A DNA stretch of 64,000 bases from Pueribacillus sp041725775 (GTDB taxonomy: Bacteria; Bacillota; Bacilli; Bacillales; UBA6769). Shown here in pieces: positions 26,283 through 35,117 of this stretch (within the stretch, counting starts at the first letter, position 1; the number at the start of each line of letters is the position of its first letter). Both the position numbers and the translations under genes were made by a program. Location of the stretch: assembly GCF_041725775.1 (NCBI RefSeq), contig NZ_JBEUEL010000003.1, forward strand, positions 78,193 through 142,192. Direction: 5' to 3'. The notes beneath the pieces were generated by a model that was given only the letters and a program-made list of their open reading frames with translations, made no database searches and had not been told where the DNA came from.

Positions 26283-27809
26283 ATGATTTTAACAGATTTA
26301 ATGCAGCAAAACATTGATAAGTACGGAGAATATCCTTTTTTGTACTTCGGGGAGAAAGCGATTACAAATGTGGAAACGGCTGAGTATGCGGGTCAGTTTG
26401 CAGCTGTATTAACGCAACATAACATTAAAAAAGATGACCGAGTGGTCGTTTGTATGCCGAACTGTCCTGACGTTATATTTTCATACCAAGGGATTATGCG
26501 GACTGGTGCGATCGTTATCCCTGTCATGTATTTGCTTCATCAACAGGAAATACACTTTATCTTGCAAGATTCTGAAGCGAAAGCAATTATAACATCAAGC
26601 ATGCTTTATTCAAAAGTTAAAAAAGCTTGCGATGGATTGTCAAAGCGCCCGAAAATTTTTGTTGTAGATGAAGTGAATGATGAAGAAGCGATTGTTGTTT
26701 ATTCAGAAGCTGAAAGTCTTGATCCGATCGAGACAAGCGTATCGGCGACTGAAAGTGATGTAGCAGTCATTTTGTATACATCAGGAACAACAGGAAAGCC
26801 GAAAGGGGTTATGCTCACGCATAAAAATCTTTATTCGAACGCGTCGACATCCGCTTCATTACAAGAAGATGAAGAGCGCGGAACGACACTCGGTGTTCTC
26901 CCACTTGCACACGTATACGGATTTACCGTAACAAACGCATGTTTTTTATTAGGGGCATCGATCGTCATTTTTGCAATGTTTAATTTGGAAGAAGTGTGTA
27001 AAGCGATTGAAAAGCATAAAGTAAAAGGCTTCAATGCTGTGCCTGCAATGATTCACGCCATGCTAATGAGTCCGATTACTGAAAAATATGATCTATCTAG
27101 TCTCGAATCAGTCGGATCCGGATCAGCGCCGATTCCGGTCGCTCTTATTGAAGGGTTTAAAAAGAAATTTAACGCCGATGTACTTGAAGGATATGGACTA
27201 TCAGAAGCCGCTCCGGTCGTATCGACAAATCGCAAAACGATGCCCGTTAAACCAGGATCAGTCGGACTACCGCTTCCTGGCATTGAAATTAAAATTGCCG
27301 ATGAAAATGGGAATGAACTTCCAACAGGTGAAGTTGGTGAGTTGCTCGTACGTGGTGACAATATAACGCCGGGATATTTTCGAAATGAAGAAGCGACGAA
27401 AGAAGCAATTCGAGATGGGTGGCTGCATACGGGTGATATGGGAAGAGTCGACGAAGATGGATACCTTTATATCGTCGATCGGAAAAAAGATTTAATAATT
27501 CGTGGTGGCTTTAACATTTATCCGCGTGAGCTAGAAGAATTAATTTCTCGACATGAGGCTGTGTCTGAAGTCGCTGTCATCAGTGTACCTTCTGAAAGAA
27601 TGGGGGAAGAAGTAGTCGCATTTGTCGTGAAAAAACCGAGAGTCGAAATTACAGAAGAAGATTTGATCGAGTACTGTCAAGATAAACTAGCAAAATATAA
27701 AACCCCGCGGAGAGTGCTGTTTGTTAAAACATTGCCAAAAAACGCAGTCGGAAAAGTATTAAAACAACAGCTCAAACTACAATCACAAGACGTTGAGCTG
27801 TACATCTAA
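26283..27809 (+). CDS. Acyl-CoA synthetase (AMP-dependent ligase, long-chain type)
   Basis: 508-residue adenylate-forming enzyme activating a carboxylic acid to its CoA thioester. Motifs are P-loop LYTSGTTGKPKGVMLTH, GYGLSEAAPV, GWLHTGDMG and the hinge/core DRKKDLIIRGGFNIYPRELEE, with the final Lys in LPKNAVGKVLK. First gene of the operon 26283-32594. RBS AAAAGGAGG. Substrate chain type unknown; the downstream enzymes suggest branched or cyclic acyl groups. Confidence 0.92.
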   Translation: MILTDLMQQNIDKYGEYPFLYFGEKAITNVETAEYAGQFAAVLTQHNIKKDDRVVVCMPNCPDVIFSYQGIMRTGAIVIPVMYLLHQQEIHFILQDSEAKAIITSSMLYSKVKKACDGLSKRPKIFVVDEVNDEEAIVVYSEAESLDPIETSVSATESDVAVILYTSGTTGKPKGVMLTHKNLYSNASTSASLQEDEERGTTLGVLPLAHVYGFTVTNACFLLGASIVIFAMFNLEEVCKAIEKHKVKGFNAVPAMIHAMLMSPITEKYDLSSLESVGSGSAPIPVALIEGFKKKFNADVLEGYGLSEAAPVVSTNRKTMPVKPGSVGLPLPGIEIKIADENGNELPTGEVGELLVRGDNITPGYFRNEEATKEAIRDGWLHTGDMGRVDEDGYLYIVDRKKDLIIRGGFNIYPRELEELISRHEAVSEVAVISVPSERMGEEVVAFVVKKPRVEITEEDLIEYCQDKLAKYKTPRRVLFVKTLPKNAVGKVLKQQLKLQSQDVELYI

Positions 27810-27832
27810 CAGATAGAAAGGGAGATAGAGAG

Positions 27833-28348
27833 ATGGGATTTGAGCTTGGAGAGTACCATGATCGAGAACATTTAAAAGAGATGATCGATCAATTTTCACC
27901 TGAGCAATTAGAAAGTCTCCATTTTTACATGAACATTTTAAATAAAGGGTTTTCAGGTAGGAGGGGACCTGAAGGCAAGGTCATTCGAGGCTTTATCGAT
28001 CTTTCAATTGAACGAACAGGGGATTGGAAAACAGTTGCTACACTCCCGCTTCGGTGGGAAATGTACAATGGTCTTGGGATTGTGCATGGAGGGATAATGG
28101 CGACATTTATTGATAATGCAATGGGAACGACACTGTTTATGTGTCATCCTAACGAACTTGTTCAGCAAGTGACCGTTGATTTAAACATTCACTATTTAAA
28201 AGGGGCTAAAGGGAAAAAACTTATGGCAGAAACAGAGCTTATTCAAGCCGGGAGAAGTATCGCTGTGTTGGACTGTGATGTCCGAGATGAAAAAGATGAC
28301 ATTGTTTCAAAAGCTACGGGTACGTTTCGAGTGTGGACAAAATCATAA
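27833..28348 (+). CDS. PaaI-type hotdog thioesterase
   Basis: 171-residue hotdog-fold protein with the family signature GLGIVHGGIMATFIDNAMGTTL and the strand VDLNIHYLKGAKGKKLMAE. Such enzymes hydrolyse acyl-CoA, often aromatic or short-chain, to recycle CoA. A hydratase-like role cannot be excluded because the operon has no MaoC hydratase, but the HGG motif favours thioesterase. Starts 23 bases after the ligase and is 13 bases before the next gene. Confidence 0.85.
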   Translation: MGFELGEYHDREHLKEMIDQFSPEQLESLHFYMNILNKGFSGRRGPEGKVIRGFIDLSIERTGDWKTVATLPLRWEMYNGLGIVHGGIMATFIDNAMGTTLFMCHPNELVQQVTVDLNIHYLKGAKGKKLMAETELIQAGRSIAVLDCDVRDEKDDIVSKATGTFRVWTKS

Positions 28349-28361
28349 CGAGGTGAATGAA

Positions 28362-29549
28362 ATGGATTTATCGTTTACGCCAGAACAAGAACAATATCGT
28401 CAACGTGTTCGCGAGTGGTTGCTAGAAAATATTCCAGAAGGTTGGGGGACGCCTCAGTTTGAATGGCCAGATGATGAAAAAGAACGAGGAGCGTTATTGC
28501 GCGAATGGGATCGCAAGCTATACGAAGGCGGATTCGCGGGTATTTCTTGGCCGAAAGAATATGGTGGGCAAGGGTTAACACACGTTGAAGAAATTATTTA
28601 TGACGAAGAAGCTGGAAAATTAAATGCTCCAGGCGGCATTAACGTGTTAGGAAAATTATTACTCGGTCCGACGTTGCTTCTTTTCGGGTCAGAAGAGCAG
28701 AAACAACGGTTCCTTCCGCCATTATTGCGAGGTGATGAAGTATGGTGTCAAGGCTTCTCTGAACCGAACGCTGGATCTGACTTAGCTGCCTTGCAAACGA
28801 GAGCGGAACTAGATGGTGATGAGTGGGTAATTAATGGGCAGAAAGTATGGACGAGTTATGCTCATCACGCGGATTGGTGTTTCGTACTTGCAAGAACGGA
28901 TCAAGAAGCGCCGAAGCATAAAGGCATTTCATTTTTTCTCGTACCGATGGACAGTGAAGGTGTTACGGTACGTCCACTCGTTCAATTAAATAAAAATAGA
29001 GATTTTAACGAAGTGTTTTTTGATAATGTTAGAATCTCGAAAGATCACGTCGTCGGTGGTGTGAATAACGGTTGGAAAGTTGCAATGGGGACGCTTGGAT
29101 TTGAGCGTGGTACGCTAGCGCTCGGTCGTCAAGTCCGGTTCCAAAATGAATTTAATGAGCTTGCGCAGCTTGCTGGAGAAATGCGGGCAGCTGACGGCAC
29201 GCTTGTTAAAGATAATCCATATTTCCGACAGCGTCTCGTAGAAATTTTTAATGACATACGCATCATGCGCTATCACGGTTTAAAAACGATTAGCCAATTA
29301 CTTAATGAAGGGAAGCTAGGACCCGAAGCATCGCTTCAAAAGCTATTTTGGACGACGATGCATGTAAATTTAGGCGAGGTAGCAATGGAAGTGCTTGGAG
29401 CGGAATCTCCTTACTGGGGTAAAGATAGTGCCAGTCGTGGAAAGATGCAAGATGTATATTTTTCATCGCGGGGAGCGACGATTTATGCAGGCTCGACGCA
29501 AATTCAAAAAAATATCATTGCCGAGAGAATTCTCGGAATGCCTAGGTAA
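28362..29549 (+). CDS. Acyl-CoA dehydrogenase, large-subunit type
   Basis: 395-residue FAD enzyme with QGFSEPNAGSDLAALQT and WVINGQKVWTSYAHHADW. The usual C-terminal YEG catalytic Glu is replaced (IYAGSTQIQKNIIAERILG). A Glu in GFERGTLALGRQ occupies the helix used in isovaleryl-CoA dehydrogenase-like enzymes. It resembles the FAD-rich partner of heteromeric FadE pairs such as ChsE1/ChsE2. The reading frame is longer, but ATG 28362 after CGAGGTG is the likely start. Followed after 14 bases by the small-subunit type. Confidence 0.88.
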   Translation: MDLSFTPEQEQYRQRVREWLLENIPEGWGTPQFEWPDDEKERGALLREWDRKLYEGGFAGISWPKEYGGQGLTHVEEIIYDEEAGKLNAPGGINVLGKLLLGPTLLLFGSEEQKQRFLPPLLRGDEVWCQGFSEPNAGSDLAALQTRAELDGDEWVINGQKVWTSYAHHADWCFVLARTDQEAPKHKGISFFLVPMDSEGVTVRPLVQLNKNRDFNEVFFDNVRISKDHVVGGVNNGWKVAMGTLGFERGTLALGRQVRFQNEFNELAQLAGEMRAADGTLVKDNPYFRQRLVEIFNDIRIMRYHGLKTISQLLNEGKLGPEASLQKLFWTTMHVNLGEVAMEVLGAESPYWGKDSASRGKMQDVYFSSRGATIYAGSTQIQKNIIAERILGMPR

Positions 29550-29563
29550 GGAGTGACGATAAC

Positions 29564-30673
29564 ATGTTTTTTGGTTTTAATGAAGAAGAGAAAATGGTGC
29601 AAAAAAGTGTCAAAGATATGCTTGAAAATCATTGCTCGACAGAACATGTGCGTCAGTTTATGGACAATCCAACTGTTTCTGAAAAAATAAAAGAATTATT
29701 TGGTCAACAAGGATTGCTTGGGATAGTAGAACAAGACGATGAAATGATAACCGGTGTGACTTATGCAATTTTAATTGCTCAAGAAGCAGGTCGGGCGCTC
29801 TTACCTTTTCCACTGCTTGAAAATATGGCGGGATTGTATGCGCTGAAAACATGCAAGCAACACGATGCTTTAATTGATGAAGTTGAAGCTGGAAAAACGA
29901 TGCTAACGATTGCATGGAGACCGAAAGAGGCGCTCGCGATAAAAACAACGGACGGATATTCACTTTCAGGCGTACTTGAAGAAGTTCCGTTTGCTGCTGA
30001 TGCAGACAAAATCATTGCTTCTGTACGGTTTGCTGGTGCAGGTTATACACCGAGCGAGGAGGAAACGGTCGTTGTCCTTGATCGGAATAGTGATGCGATC
30101 AGCATGCGGAAACGAAATGGATTTGACGAAACGTATCCGATTTATGACGTTACGTTACACAATTATTCACTGCAAGAAAGCAACGTTGTCCAAGGAATCG
30201 GAATGGGTGTCGGACATACGCTCATGGAAAAAGTACAACAACTCGGTGCACTATTGCTCGCTTCTGAAATGGTCGGAGCATCAGAACGTGCTCTTTATGA
30301 TACAGTTGCATATACGAAAGAACGAAAGCAGTTCGGTGTTGTTATCGGAACGTTTCAAGCGTTAAAGCATATGGCTGCTGATATGTATTTGCTCGTTGAA
30401 AGTGCGAAATCAGCAGTAGAATATGCTGCATGGGCACTTGAAGCTGGAGATGAGGAAGCAGACTTAGCAGTTTCTATTGCAAAATCGTATGCTTCAAAAG
30501 CGGCTAAAAAAGTAACCGGTGATGCGATTCAAATGCAAGGAGGAATTGGATTTACGTGGGAAAATGATATGCATCTCTTTTTTAAGAGAGCAACAAGAAG
30601 TGCATCGTTACTAGGTGATACGTACGAACATAATGAAAAAATTGCACAAGTGGCAATCGATCGTCTGTCGTAA
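29564..30673 (+). CDS. Acyl-CoA dehydrogenase, small-subunit type
   Basis: 369 residues with the acyl-CoA dehydrogenase fold but degenerate middle-domain motifs. Its C-terminal domain has YTKERKQFGVVIGTFQALKH and AIQMQGGIGFTWENDMHLFFKRA. No YEG-type Glu is present (LGDTYEHNEKIA). This pattern is typical of the second subunit in alpha2-beta2 dehydrogenases of steroid or bile-acid side-chain pathways. RBS AAGGAGTGA. Downstream lies a TnpB-derived fragment separating it from the thiolase-fold gene. Confidence 0.87.
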   Translation: MFFGFNEEEKMVQKSVKDMLENHCSTEHVRQFMDNPTVSEKIKELFGQQGLLGIVEQDDEMITGVTYAILIAQEAGRALLPFPLLENMAGLYALKTCKQHDALIDEVEAGKTMLTIAWRPKEALAIKTTDGYSLSGVLEEVPFAADADKIIASVRFAGAGYTPSEEETVVVLDRNSDAISMRKRNGFDETYPIYDVTLHNYSLQESNVVQGIGMGVGHTLMEKVQQLGALLLASEMVGASERALYDTVAYTKERKQFGVVIGTFQALKHMAADMYLLVESAKSAVEYAAWALEAGDEEADLAVSIAKSYASKAAKKVTGDAIQMQGGIGFTWENDMHLFFKRATRSASLLGDTYEHNEKIAQVAIDRLS

Positions 30674-31007
30674 TTGTAGAATCATGTTTAACTTAATTTC
30701 CGAAAGAAGTCTCCCATCCTCAAGGAATAGAAAAAGAAATTCCGTCGCCCGAACGTGTGTATAAGTGTTCTTGCGGCTTTGTATTCGATCGTGATCACAA
30801 TTCAGCAATCAATATCAAAAATGAAGGATTGCGCTTATTAGCATAAAGAACATAAGCCCCCACTTCAAGCGACCCGTAAGGGTGGTAAGTGGTGGGAGCA
30901 GTTCACGACACGTTCTTACGCGTGTCTTGTTTTTTCGCATTTGTTATAAACAAAGGATGTTTGTTTCCATTTGAACGAGTGATGTTACATTGAGGAGGAA
31001 GAGAGGA
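30674..31007. other. Intergenic gap in the acyl-CoA operon, mostly IS605-derived
   Basis: The 334 bases between the small dehydrogenase and thiolase-fold genes consist mainly of the TnpB remnant copy 2, then a short hairpin (GACACG...CGTGTC near 30905-30925, followed by TTGTTTTTTCG) that may terminate transcription, then the RBS of the next gene. Confidence 0.65.
30687..30906 (+). pseudogene. TnpB (IS200/IS605 family) 3' remnant with right-end hairpin, copy 2
   Basis: Nearly identical to copy 1 at 6254-6503. It has the same left boundary, the same loss of the first CxxC knuckle and the same frameshift in the A-run. The C-terminal frame is VYKCSCGFVFDRDHNSAIN through LRLLA (stop near 30845). 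The 3' hairpin CCACTT ... CCCgtaaGGG ... AAGTGG (about 30861-30894) and the end GCAGTTCAC are conserved. Copy 2 lacks about 34 bases found in copy 1 between stop and hairpin. It sits between two genes of a catabolic operon. Confidence 0.78.
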
Positions 31008-32180
31008 ATGTCAATAAAACGCACCGCTGCAATCGTCGGAGTTGCGGAACATGATTTAGAAAAAGGAAAAGTTCCAGGTGGGAAAACAGTGCTTCAAATG
31101 CAAGCGACTGTCGCTAAACAAGCACTTGAAGAAGCAGGTTTGACGAAAGATGATGTTGATGGATTGTTTGTTGCGGGTTCATGGGGGTTGCCTGGAGTTG
31201 GGCTTATGCCAAGTGTAACGATGGCGGAATATTTAGGAATTCGTCCTCGTTATACCGATTCAACAAATATCGGGGGCTCTTCATTTGAAGCGCATGTCGG
31301 ACATGCAGCTGCAGCGATTCAAGCAGGGCTTTGTGATGTAGCGCTTATTTTATACGGAAGTACACAACGGTCCAATCGTTCAAGAAATTTAAGTGCTGGA
31401 CGTCCTTCTGAATATACTGCTCAATTTGAAAGCATTTGGGGTATGCCAGCTCCAGTCGGAGCGTATGCGATGGCAGCACATCGTCATATGCATGAATATG
31501 GAACGACGAGCGAACAACTTGCGGAAATTGCGGTGTCGACGAGAAAATGGGCACAGTTAAATCCACGAGCGATGTACCGGGATGAAATAACGGTTACTGA
31601 TGTTTTACAATCTCCGCTCATATGTGAGCCGCTTCATTTATTGGATTGTTGTCTTGTGACAGACGGTGCAGGTGCAGTCGTCATTACATCAGCGGAGCGA
31701 ACCCGTGACTGTAAAACAACACCTGTCTGGATTTTAGGGCACGGTGAAGCACATACACATTCACTCATTAGCAGCATGCCGGATCTCACACTGACGACGG
31801 CGAAAGAATCAGGACAACGTGCATTTGAAATGGCGGGTGTCACTCATGAAGACATTGACATTGCGCAAATTTATGACTCATTTACGATAACTGTTCTTAT
31901 CACACTCGAGTCGCTCGGGTTTTGTAAACCTGGAGAAGGAGTTGATTTTGTGGCCAATGGTCGAACGGCTCCAGGTGGAGATTTTCCAATGAATACGAAC
32001 GGAGGTGGGTTATCTTACGCCCATCCAGGTATGTATGGCATCTTTTTAATAATCGAAGCCGTTCAGCAATTACGTGGTGAATGTGGAGACCGTCAAGTAT
32101 CAGATGCAAAGCTAGCTCTTGTGAATGGCACAGGCGGCGTCCTTTCATCAACAGCAACGTGTATTTTAGGGAGGGACTAA
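31008..32180 (+). CDS. Thiolase-fold protein of the SCP-x/lipid-transfer type, probably Ltp2-like aldolase
   Basis: 391-residue thiolase superfamily member. Where thiolases carry the nucleophilic Cys (NCSTGS-like), this protein reads NIGGSSFEAHVGHAAAAIQ, so the acylated Cys is absent. Tyr residues occur in AQIYDSFTITVL and GGGLSYAHPGMYG, the regions proposed as catalytic in Ltp2 steroid retro-aldolases. Together with the adjacent DUF35 gene this suggests a C-C lyase or condensing role rather than thiolysis. ATG 31008 is chosen because GAGGAGG lies 9 bases before it. Confidence 0.8.
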   Translation: MSIKRTAAIVGVAEHDLEKGKVPGGKTVLQMQATVAKQALEEAGLTKDDVDGLFVAGSWGLPGVGLMPSVTMAEYLGIRPRYTDSTNIGGSSFEAHVGHAAAAIQAGLCDVALILYGSTQRSNRSRNLSAGRPSEYTAQFESIWGMPAPVGAYAMAAHRHMHEYGTTSEQLAEIAVSTRKWAQLNPRAMYRDEITVTDVLQSPLICEPLHLLDCCLVTDGAGAVVITSAERTRDCKTTPVWILGHGEAHTHSLISSMPDLTLTTAKESGQRAFEMAGVTHEDIDIAQIYDSFTITVLITLESLGFCKPGEGVDFVANGRTAPGGDFPMNTNGGGLSYAHPGMYGIFLIIEAVQQLRGECGDRQVSDAKLALVNGTGGVLSSTATCILGRD

Positions 32181-32183
32181 TCT

Positions 32184-32594
32184 ATGCAACATTATGAAAA
32201 ACCATTGCCACTCATTGATCATGACACACGTTATTTTTGGAAACAGTGCAAACAGAATAAACTGATGGTACAGCAATGCAAAGATTGCAAACGTCATATT
32301 TTTTATCCACGCAATATATGCCCGCACTGTATGTCCGATGAAATCGAATGGGTTGAAAGTAGCGGCAAAGGCAAAATCTATTCATACACTGTTGCACATC
32401 GAGCAGGCGGACCCGGATTTCAAGATAATGTTCCGTATATTATCGCTTTAATCGAACTAGATGAAGGCGTGCGGATGATGAGTACGATCGTGAATTGTGA
32501 CCGTTCTAAACTTGTTTGTGACATGCCTGTTGAAGTCGTTTTTGATCCAGTGACCGAGGACGTAACATTGCCGAAGTTTCAACCCGTAGTTTAA
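32184..32594 (+). CDS. DUF35 OB-fold protein with zinc ribbon
   Basis: 136 residues. A rubredoxin-like zinc ribbon (CKDCKRHIFYPRNICPHC) is followed by an OB-fold acyl-CoA-associated domain (GKGKIYSYTVAHRAGGPGF ... VPYIIALIELDEG). DUF35 proteins form complexes with thiolase-fold partners and are needed for activity of the Ltp2 aldolase (ChsH2 DUF35 domain) and of HMG-CoA synthase-linked thiolases in archaea. It begins 3 bases after the thiolase-fold gene and ends the operon. Confidence 0.92.
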   Translation: MQHYEKPLPLIDHDTRYFWKQCKQNKLMVQQCKDCKRHIFYPRNICPHCMSDEIEWVESSGKGKIYSYTVAHRAGGPGFQDNVPYIIALIELDEGVRMMSTIVNCDRSKLVCDMPVEVVFDPVTEDVTLPKFQPVV

Positions 32595-32599
32595 GTATA

Positions 32600-32636
32600 A
32601 AACCCTTTTCTGTCTTTATTTAACAGAAAAGGGTTT
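32600..32636. terminator. Strong bidirectional terminator at the end of the acyl-CoA operon
   Basis: Perfect 14-bp stem AAACCCTTTTCTGT/ACAGAAAAGGGTTT (32600-32613 with 32623-32636), between convergent genes. Confidence 0.85.
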
Positions 32637-32666
32637 ATATCTTGTACAGTGAACGTATGGTGAACA

Positions 32667-33212
32667 TCACTTGCAATTAATATGTTTCAAATTGTTATTT
32701 GCCACGTTTTCTTCAAAAGTACGCCTATCTAGTTCATGAACTAGTTTTTCTTGATCCTTTCGTTTAATCAGTCCCCATACAATTGCAAATGGAGCAAAAT
32801 TCATCGCTTGATTTAGTTTAATAAGTCTTCTCGCATTGACTGTCATCATATGAATGTATTTTTCATCATCATGTAATAAAATTTCTACGAATTTATTAAA
32901 TTTAATTTCTATAATTCGATACCCTTCTATGTCCTTCCATTTAATAGGAATTGGATTTTTTGATGATGCGCTTAAAATTAACTCTTCTTTAGTTAAAATC
33001 AAGTAAGGCTCTGAGGAGAAGAATTTTTTAAACCCGACAATGATGACTACAGCAAAAAACAATCCTAAAGTTGCTCCCAAGGCACTGTGAAAGTAGTCTC
33101 CATCGTTAAAAGCAGCTACGCATATTAAAAATCCGAATGCTGAAAATACTATGCCCATAATGAGTAATAAAAAATTCCTTATCTTTGATGGATAAAAATG
33201 CAGTTCTTCCAT
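32667..33212 (-). CDS. STM3941-like membrane protein
   Basis: 181 residues with two hydrophobic segments near the N-terminus (FLLLIMGIVFSAFGFLICV and an adjacent one). A PH-like beta domain follows (PYLILTKEELILSAS ... IKWKDIEGYRI). This is the layout of STM3941-type proteins of unknown function. The frame opens at GTG 33227, but GGAGGGA there is better read as the RBS of ATG 33212. Monocistronic and convergent with the DUF35 gene. Confidence 0.7.
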   Translation of the reverse strand: MEELHFYPSKIRNFLLLIMGIVFSAFGFLICVAAFNDGDYFHSALGATLGLFFAVVIIVGFKKFFSSEPYLILTKEELILSASSKNPIPIKWKDIEGYRIIEIKFNKFVEILLHDDEKYIHMMTVNARRLIKLNQAMNFAPFAIVWGLIKRKDQEKLVHELDRRTFEENVANNNLKHINCK

Positions 33213-33227
33213 AGTACTTCCCTCCAC

Positions 33228-33842
33228 AGTTGTTTCAGATTGGCTAATATATCATATTTACCACAAGCTACATTTTCGGACAATAAACCTATAGATGCAG
33301 AACTTTTATCATCTGCATTTTTTACAATAAAAGACAAAAATCTACATTCTAAGTTGCGTAGTTATTTGAGGTGGTAACGTGTTGGGCAATAATGAATTTC
33401 ATAAACTTTATGACCAAATGAACGCTCAAGCGTCAGAATGATTAAAATCATACGGATTTAATTTAACTGTCACCTTTTTTGCCGCTTTAATTTTTTTATG
33501 AATCTTTCACTGTTAATCCTTTCATTTATGCTGTATCCTTTTGCAAGAATCATTTATGATGACTTAATTTGTTTCAGGTTCCAGACTTTGGTCATTCATT
33601 CCCCTCTCATTACGGAGAAAGCAGTCATTATAGATCCCTTTCAGCTTTTTTTGATCGGGAGAGGTGAAGGAAAAGATTTAGAGGATTAGCACATACTGAC
33701 TAACGTATGTTCCAACTATAAATGAAAACATCGTTATTTGGATGCATGAAATCTATAAACGAAATGTGCCTGTTTGATGTAAACGAAGCTTTTCTTTTGT
33801 TATACTAATGTTGGAAATGAATGGAATGTTTAGGAGGATATT
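33228..33842. other. 615-base region holding a small broken membrane-protein gene
   Basis: Apart from the pseudogene at 33379-33689 I see only AT-rich leader sequence for the flanking genes. AGGAGG at 33832-33837 belongs to the M42 peptidase gene. Confidence 0.5.
33379..33689 (+). pseudogene. Broken small membrane protein gene
   Basis: A good RBS (TGAGGTGG) and GTG 33379 start a frame reading NEFHKLYDQMNAQASE, then TGA where a Trp is likely, then LKSYGFNLTVTFFAALIFL. A frameshift in the T-run near 33490 leads into LSLLILSFMLYPFARIIYDD, running to 33689. Joined together it would be a ~100-residue protein with two hydrophobic helices. Family not recognised. Confidence 0.45.
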
Positions 33843-34901
33843 ATGTTGGACGAACAGTCGAAACAGTTTTTACTTGAATTGTTACAAACCCCTTCCCCTT
33901 CTGGACACGAAATGGAGATTCAGCAAAAGTGGCTGAACTATGTTAAACCTTTTGCTGATACGATTGAGACAGACTATGCTGGTAATGCAATTGCTGCTCT
34001 TAACAAAAATGCAAATGTTAAAGTTTTATTAGCAGGGCATTGTGATGAAATTGGCTTTCTTGTGAGGCGAATTGATGACAACGGATTCATTTATGTGGAG
34101 AAGCTCGGGGGCATTAGCCATAAACCTGCGATCGGTATGAAAGTCCAATTTCTTGGAAAAAACTCGATTATCGGCATGATTGGGGTAAATGCGGAACATC
34201 ATGGCGGTGTGAAAGACGAATTTAAATTTCATGATTTATTTATCGATATCGGAGCAAAAAGCAAACGCGAAGCACAAGAATACGTTTCAATTGGCGATGT
34301 TGCAGTCTATAAGCGCGATCCTGAATTACTTCTCAATGAGCGGATTGCTGGTCGGGGTCTCGACAACCGGACAGGTGCATTTATCGTTGCGGAAGTCATG
34401 AAGAGGCTTAGTGATAAAGCTCTTCATGTTGGTGTTTTTGGTGTTAGCACAGTTAATGAAGAAACAAACATGGGGGGCGCTTATTTTGCTGGTGCAAACA
34501 TTGAACCATCGATGGCACTAGCGTTGGATGTCACGTTTGCAACAGATTATCCGAGTGTTGATCGTGGAAAACATGGTGAGATTGATCTTGAAAAAGGCCC
34601 CGTACTAGCCAAAGGGGCACCAATCAATTGGAAGCTTAACGAGCTACTAGAAAAAAGTGCGGAACGGCTAGATATTTCACTGCAATATGAGTTAACACCG
34701 AGACGAACGGGCACCGATGCTGACCAAATTCGACTGACTGGAAAAGGAGTTCCGATTGCACTTGTTTCGTTGCCATTGCGTTACATGCATTCACCGGTTG
34801 AGACTGCAAGTCTTCAAGATATTGAAGAAGAAATTTCACTTCTCGTCGATTTCATTTCGAATTTAAGTGGGAATGAAAATCTTAAGCCGCTTACGATATA
34901 A
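33843..34901 (+). CDS. M42 family metallopeptidase (glutamyl aminopeptidase/endoglucanase-like)
   Basis: 352-residue cytosolic dinuclear-zinc aminopeptidase forming TET-like oligomers in relatives. Metal and catalytic motifs are LLAGHCDEIGFLV, RGLDNRTGAFIVAEV, STVNEETNMGGA, LALDVTFATDYP and PRRTGTDADQI. N-terminal LLQTPSPSGHE is characteristic. Several paralogues exist in Bacillus (YtoP, YsdC, YhfE); I cannot choose between them. RBS AGGAGG. Confidence 0.9.
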   Translation: MLDEQSKQFLLELLQTPSPSGHEMEIQQKWLNYVKPFADTIETDYAGNAIAALNKNANVKVLLAGHCDEIGFLVRRIDDNGFIYVEKLGGISHKPAIGMKVQFLGKNSIIGMIGVNAEHHGGVKDEFKFHDLFIDIGAKSKREAQEYVSIGDVAVYKRDPELLLNERIAGRGLDNRTGAFIVAEVMKRLSDKALHVGVFGVSTVNEETNMGGAYFAGANIEPSMALALDVTFATDYPSVDRGKHGEIDLEKGPVLAKGAPINWKLNELLEKSAERLDISLQYELTPRRTGTDADQIRLTGKGVPIALVSLPLRYMHSPVETASLQDIEEEISLLVDFISNLSGNENLKPLTI

Positions 34902-35065
34902 GTGAATTTGTAACGTTTTAACGAGTCCCAAATGTGTAAAAGAATGATCCGGTTAATTGTTCAAAGGACATCATCGCATGTTGAAAACTATGAAAAGTAG
35001 TTCAGGTAGCTTTGTGCATATTTCTTAGGTGTGCTAAAACTTGACTAATTAAACAGTCTCTATAA

Positions 35066-35094
35066 GAAAAAAAGCCTTCACCATTCATGAAGGC
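35066..35094 (-). terminator. Intrinsic terminator of the minus-strand small gene
   Basis: Stem GCCTTCA/TGAAGGC (35074-35080 with 35088-35094). The A-run 35066-35073 reads as a U-tract on the minus strand, directly downstream of the 35118-35369 gene. Confidence 0.85.
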
Positions 35095-35117
35095 GCAGAA
35101 CAGAAACAATTTGTTTA

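Noticed and set aside
29658..30365. Minus- and plus-frame ORFs of 78-129 codons inside the small acyl-CoA dehydrogenase gene
   Set aside because: Overlap completely with a well-supported gene and have shadow composition.
33498..33689. Independent 63-codon gene
   Set aside because: No ribosome site. It reads as the continuation of the broken membrane-protein gene that begins at 33379.
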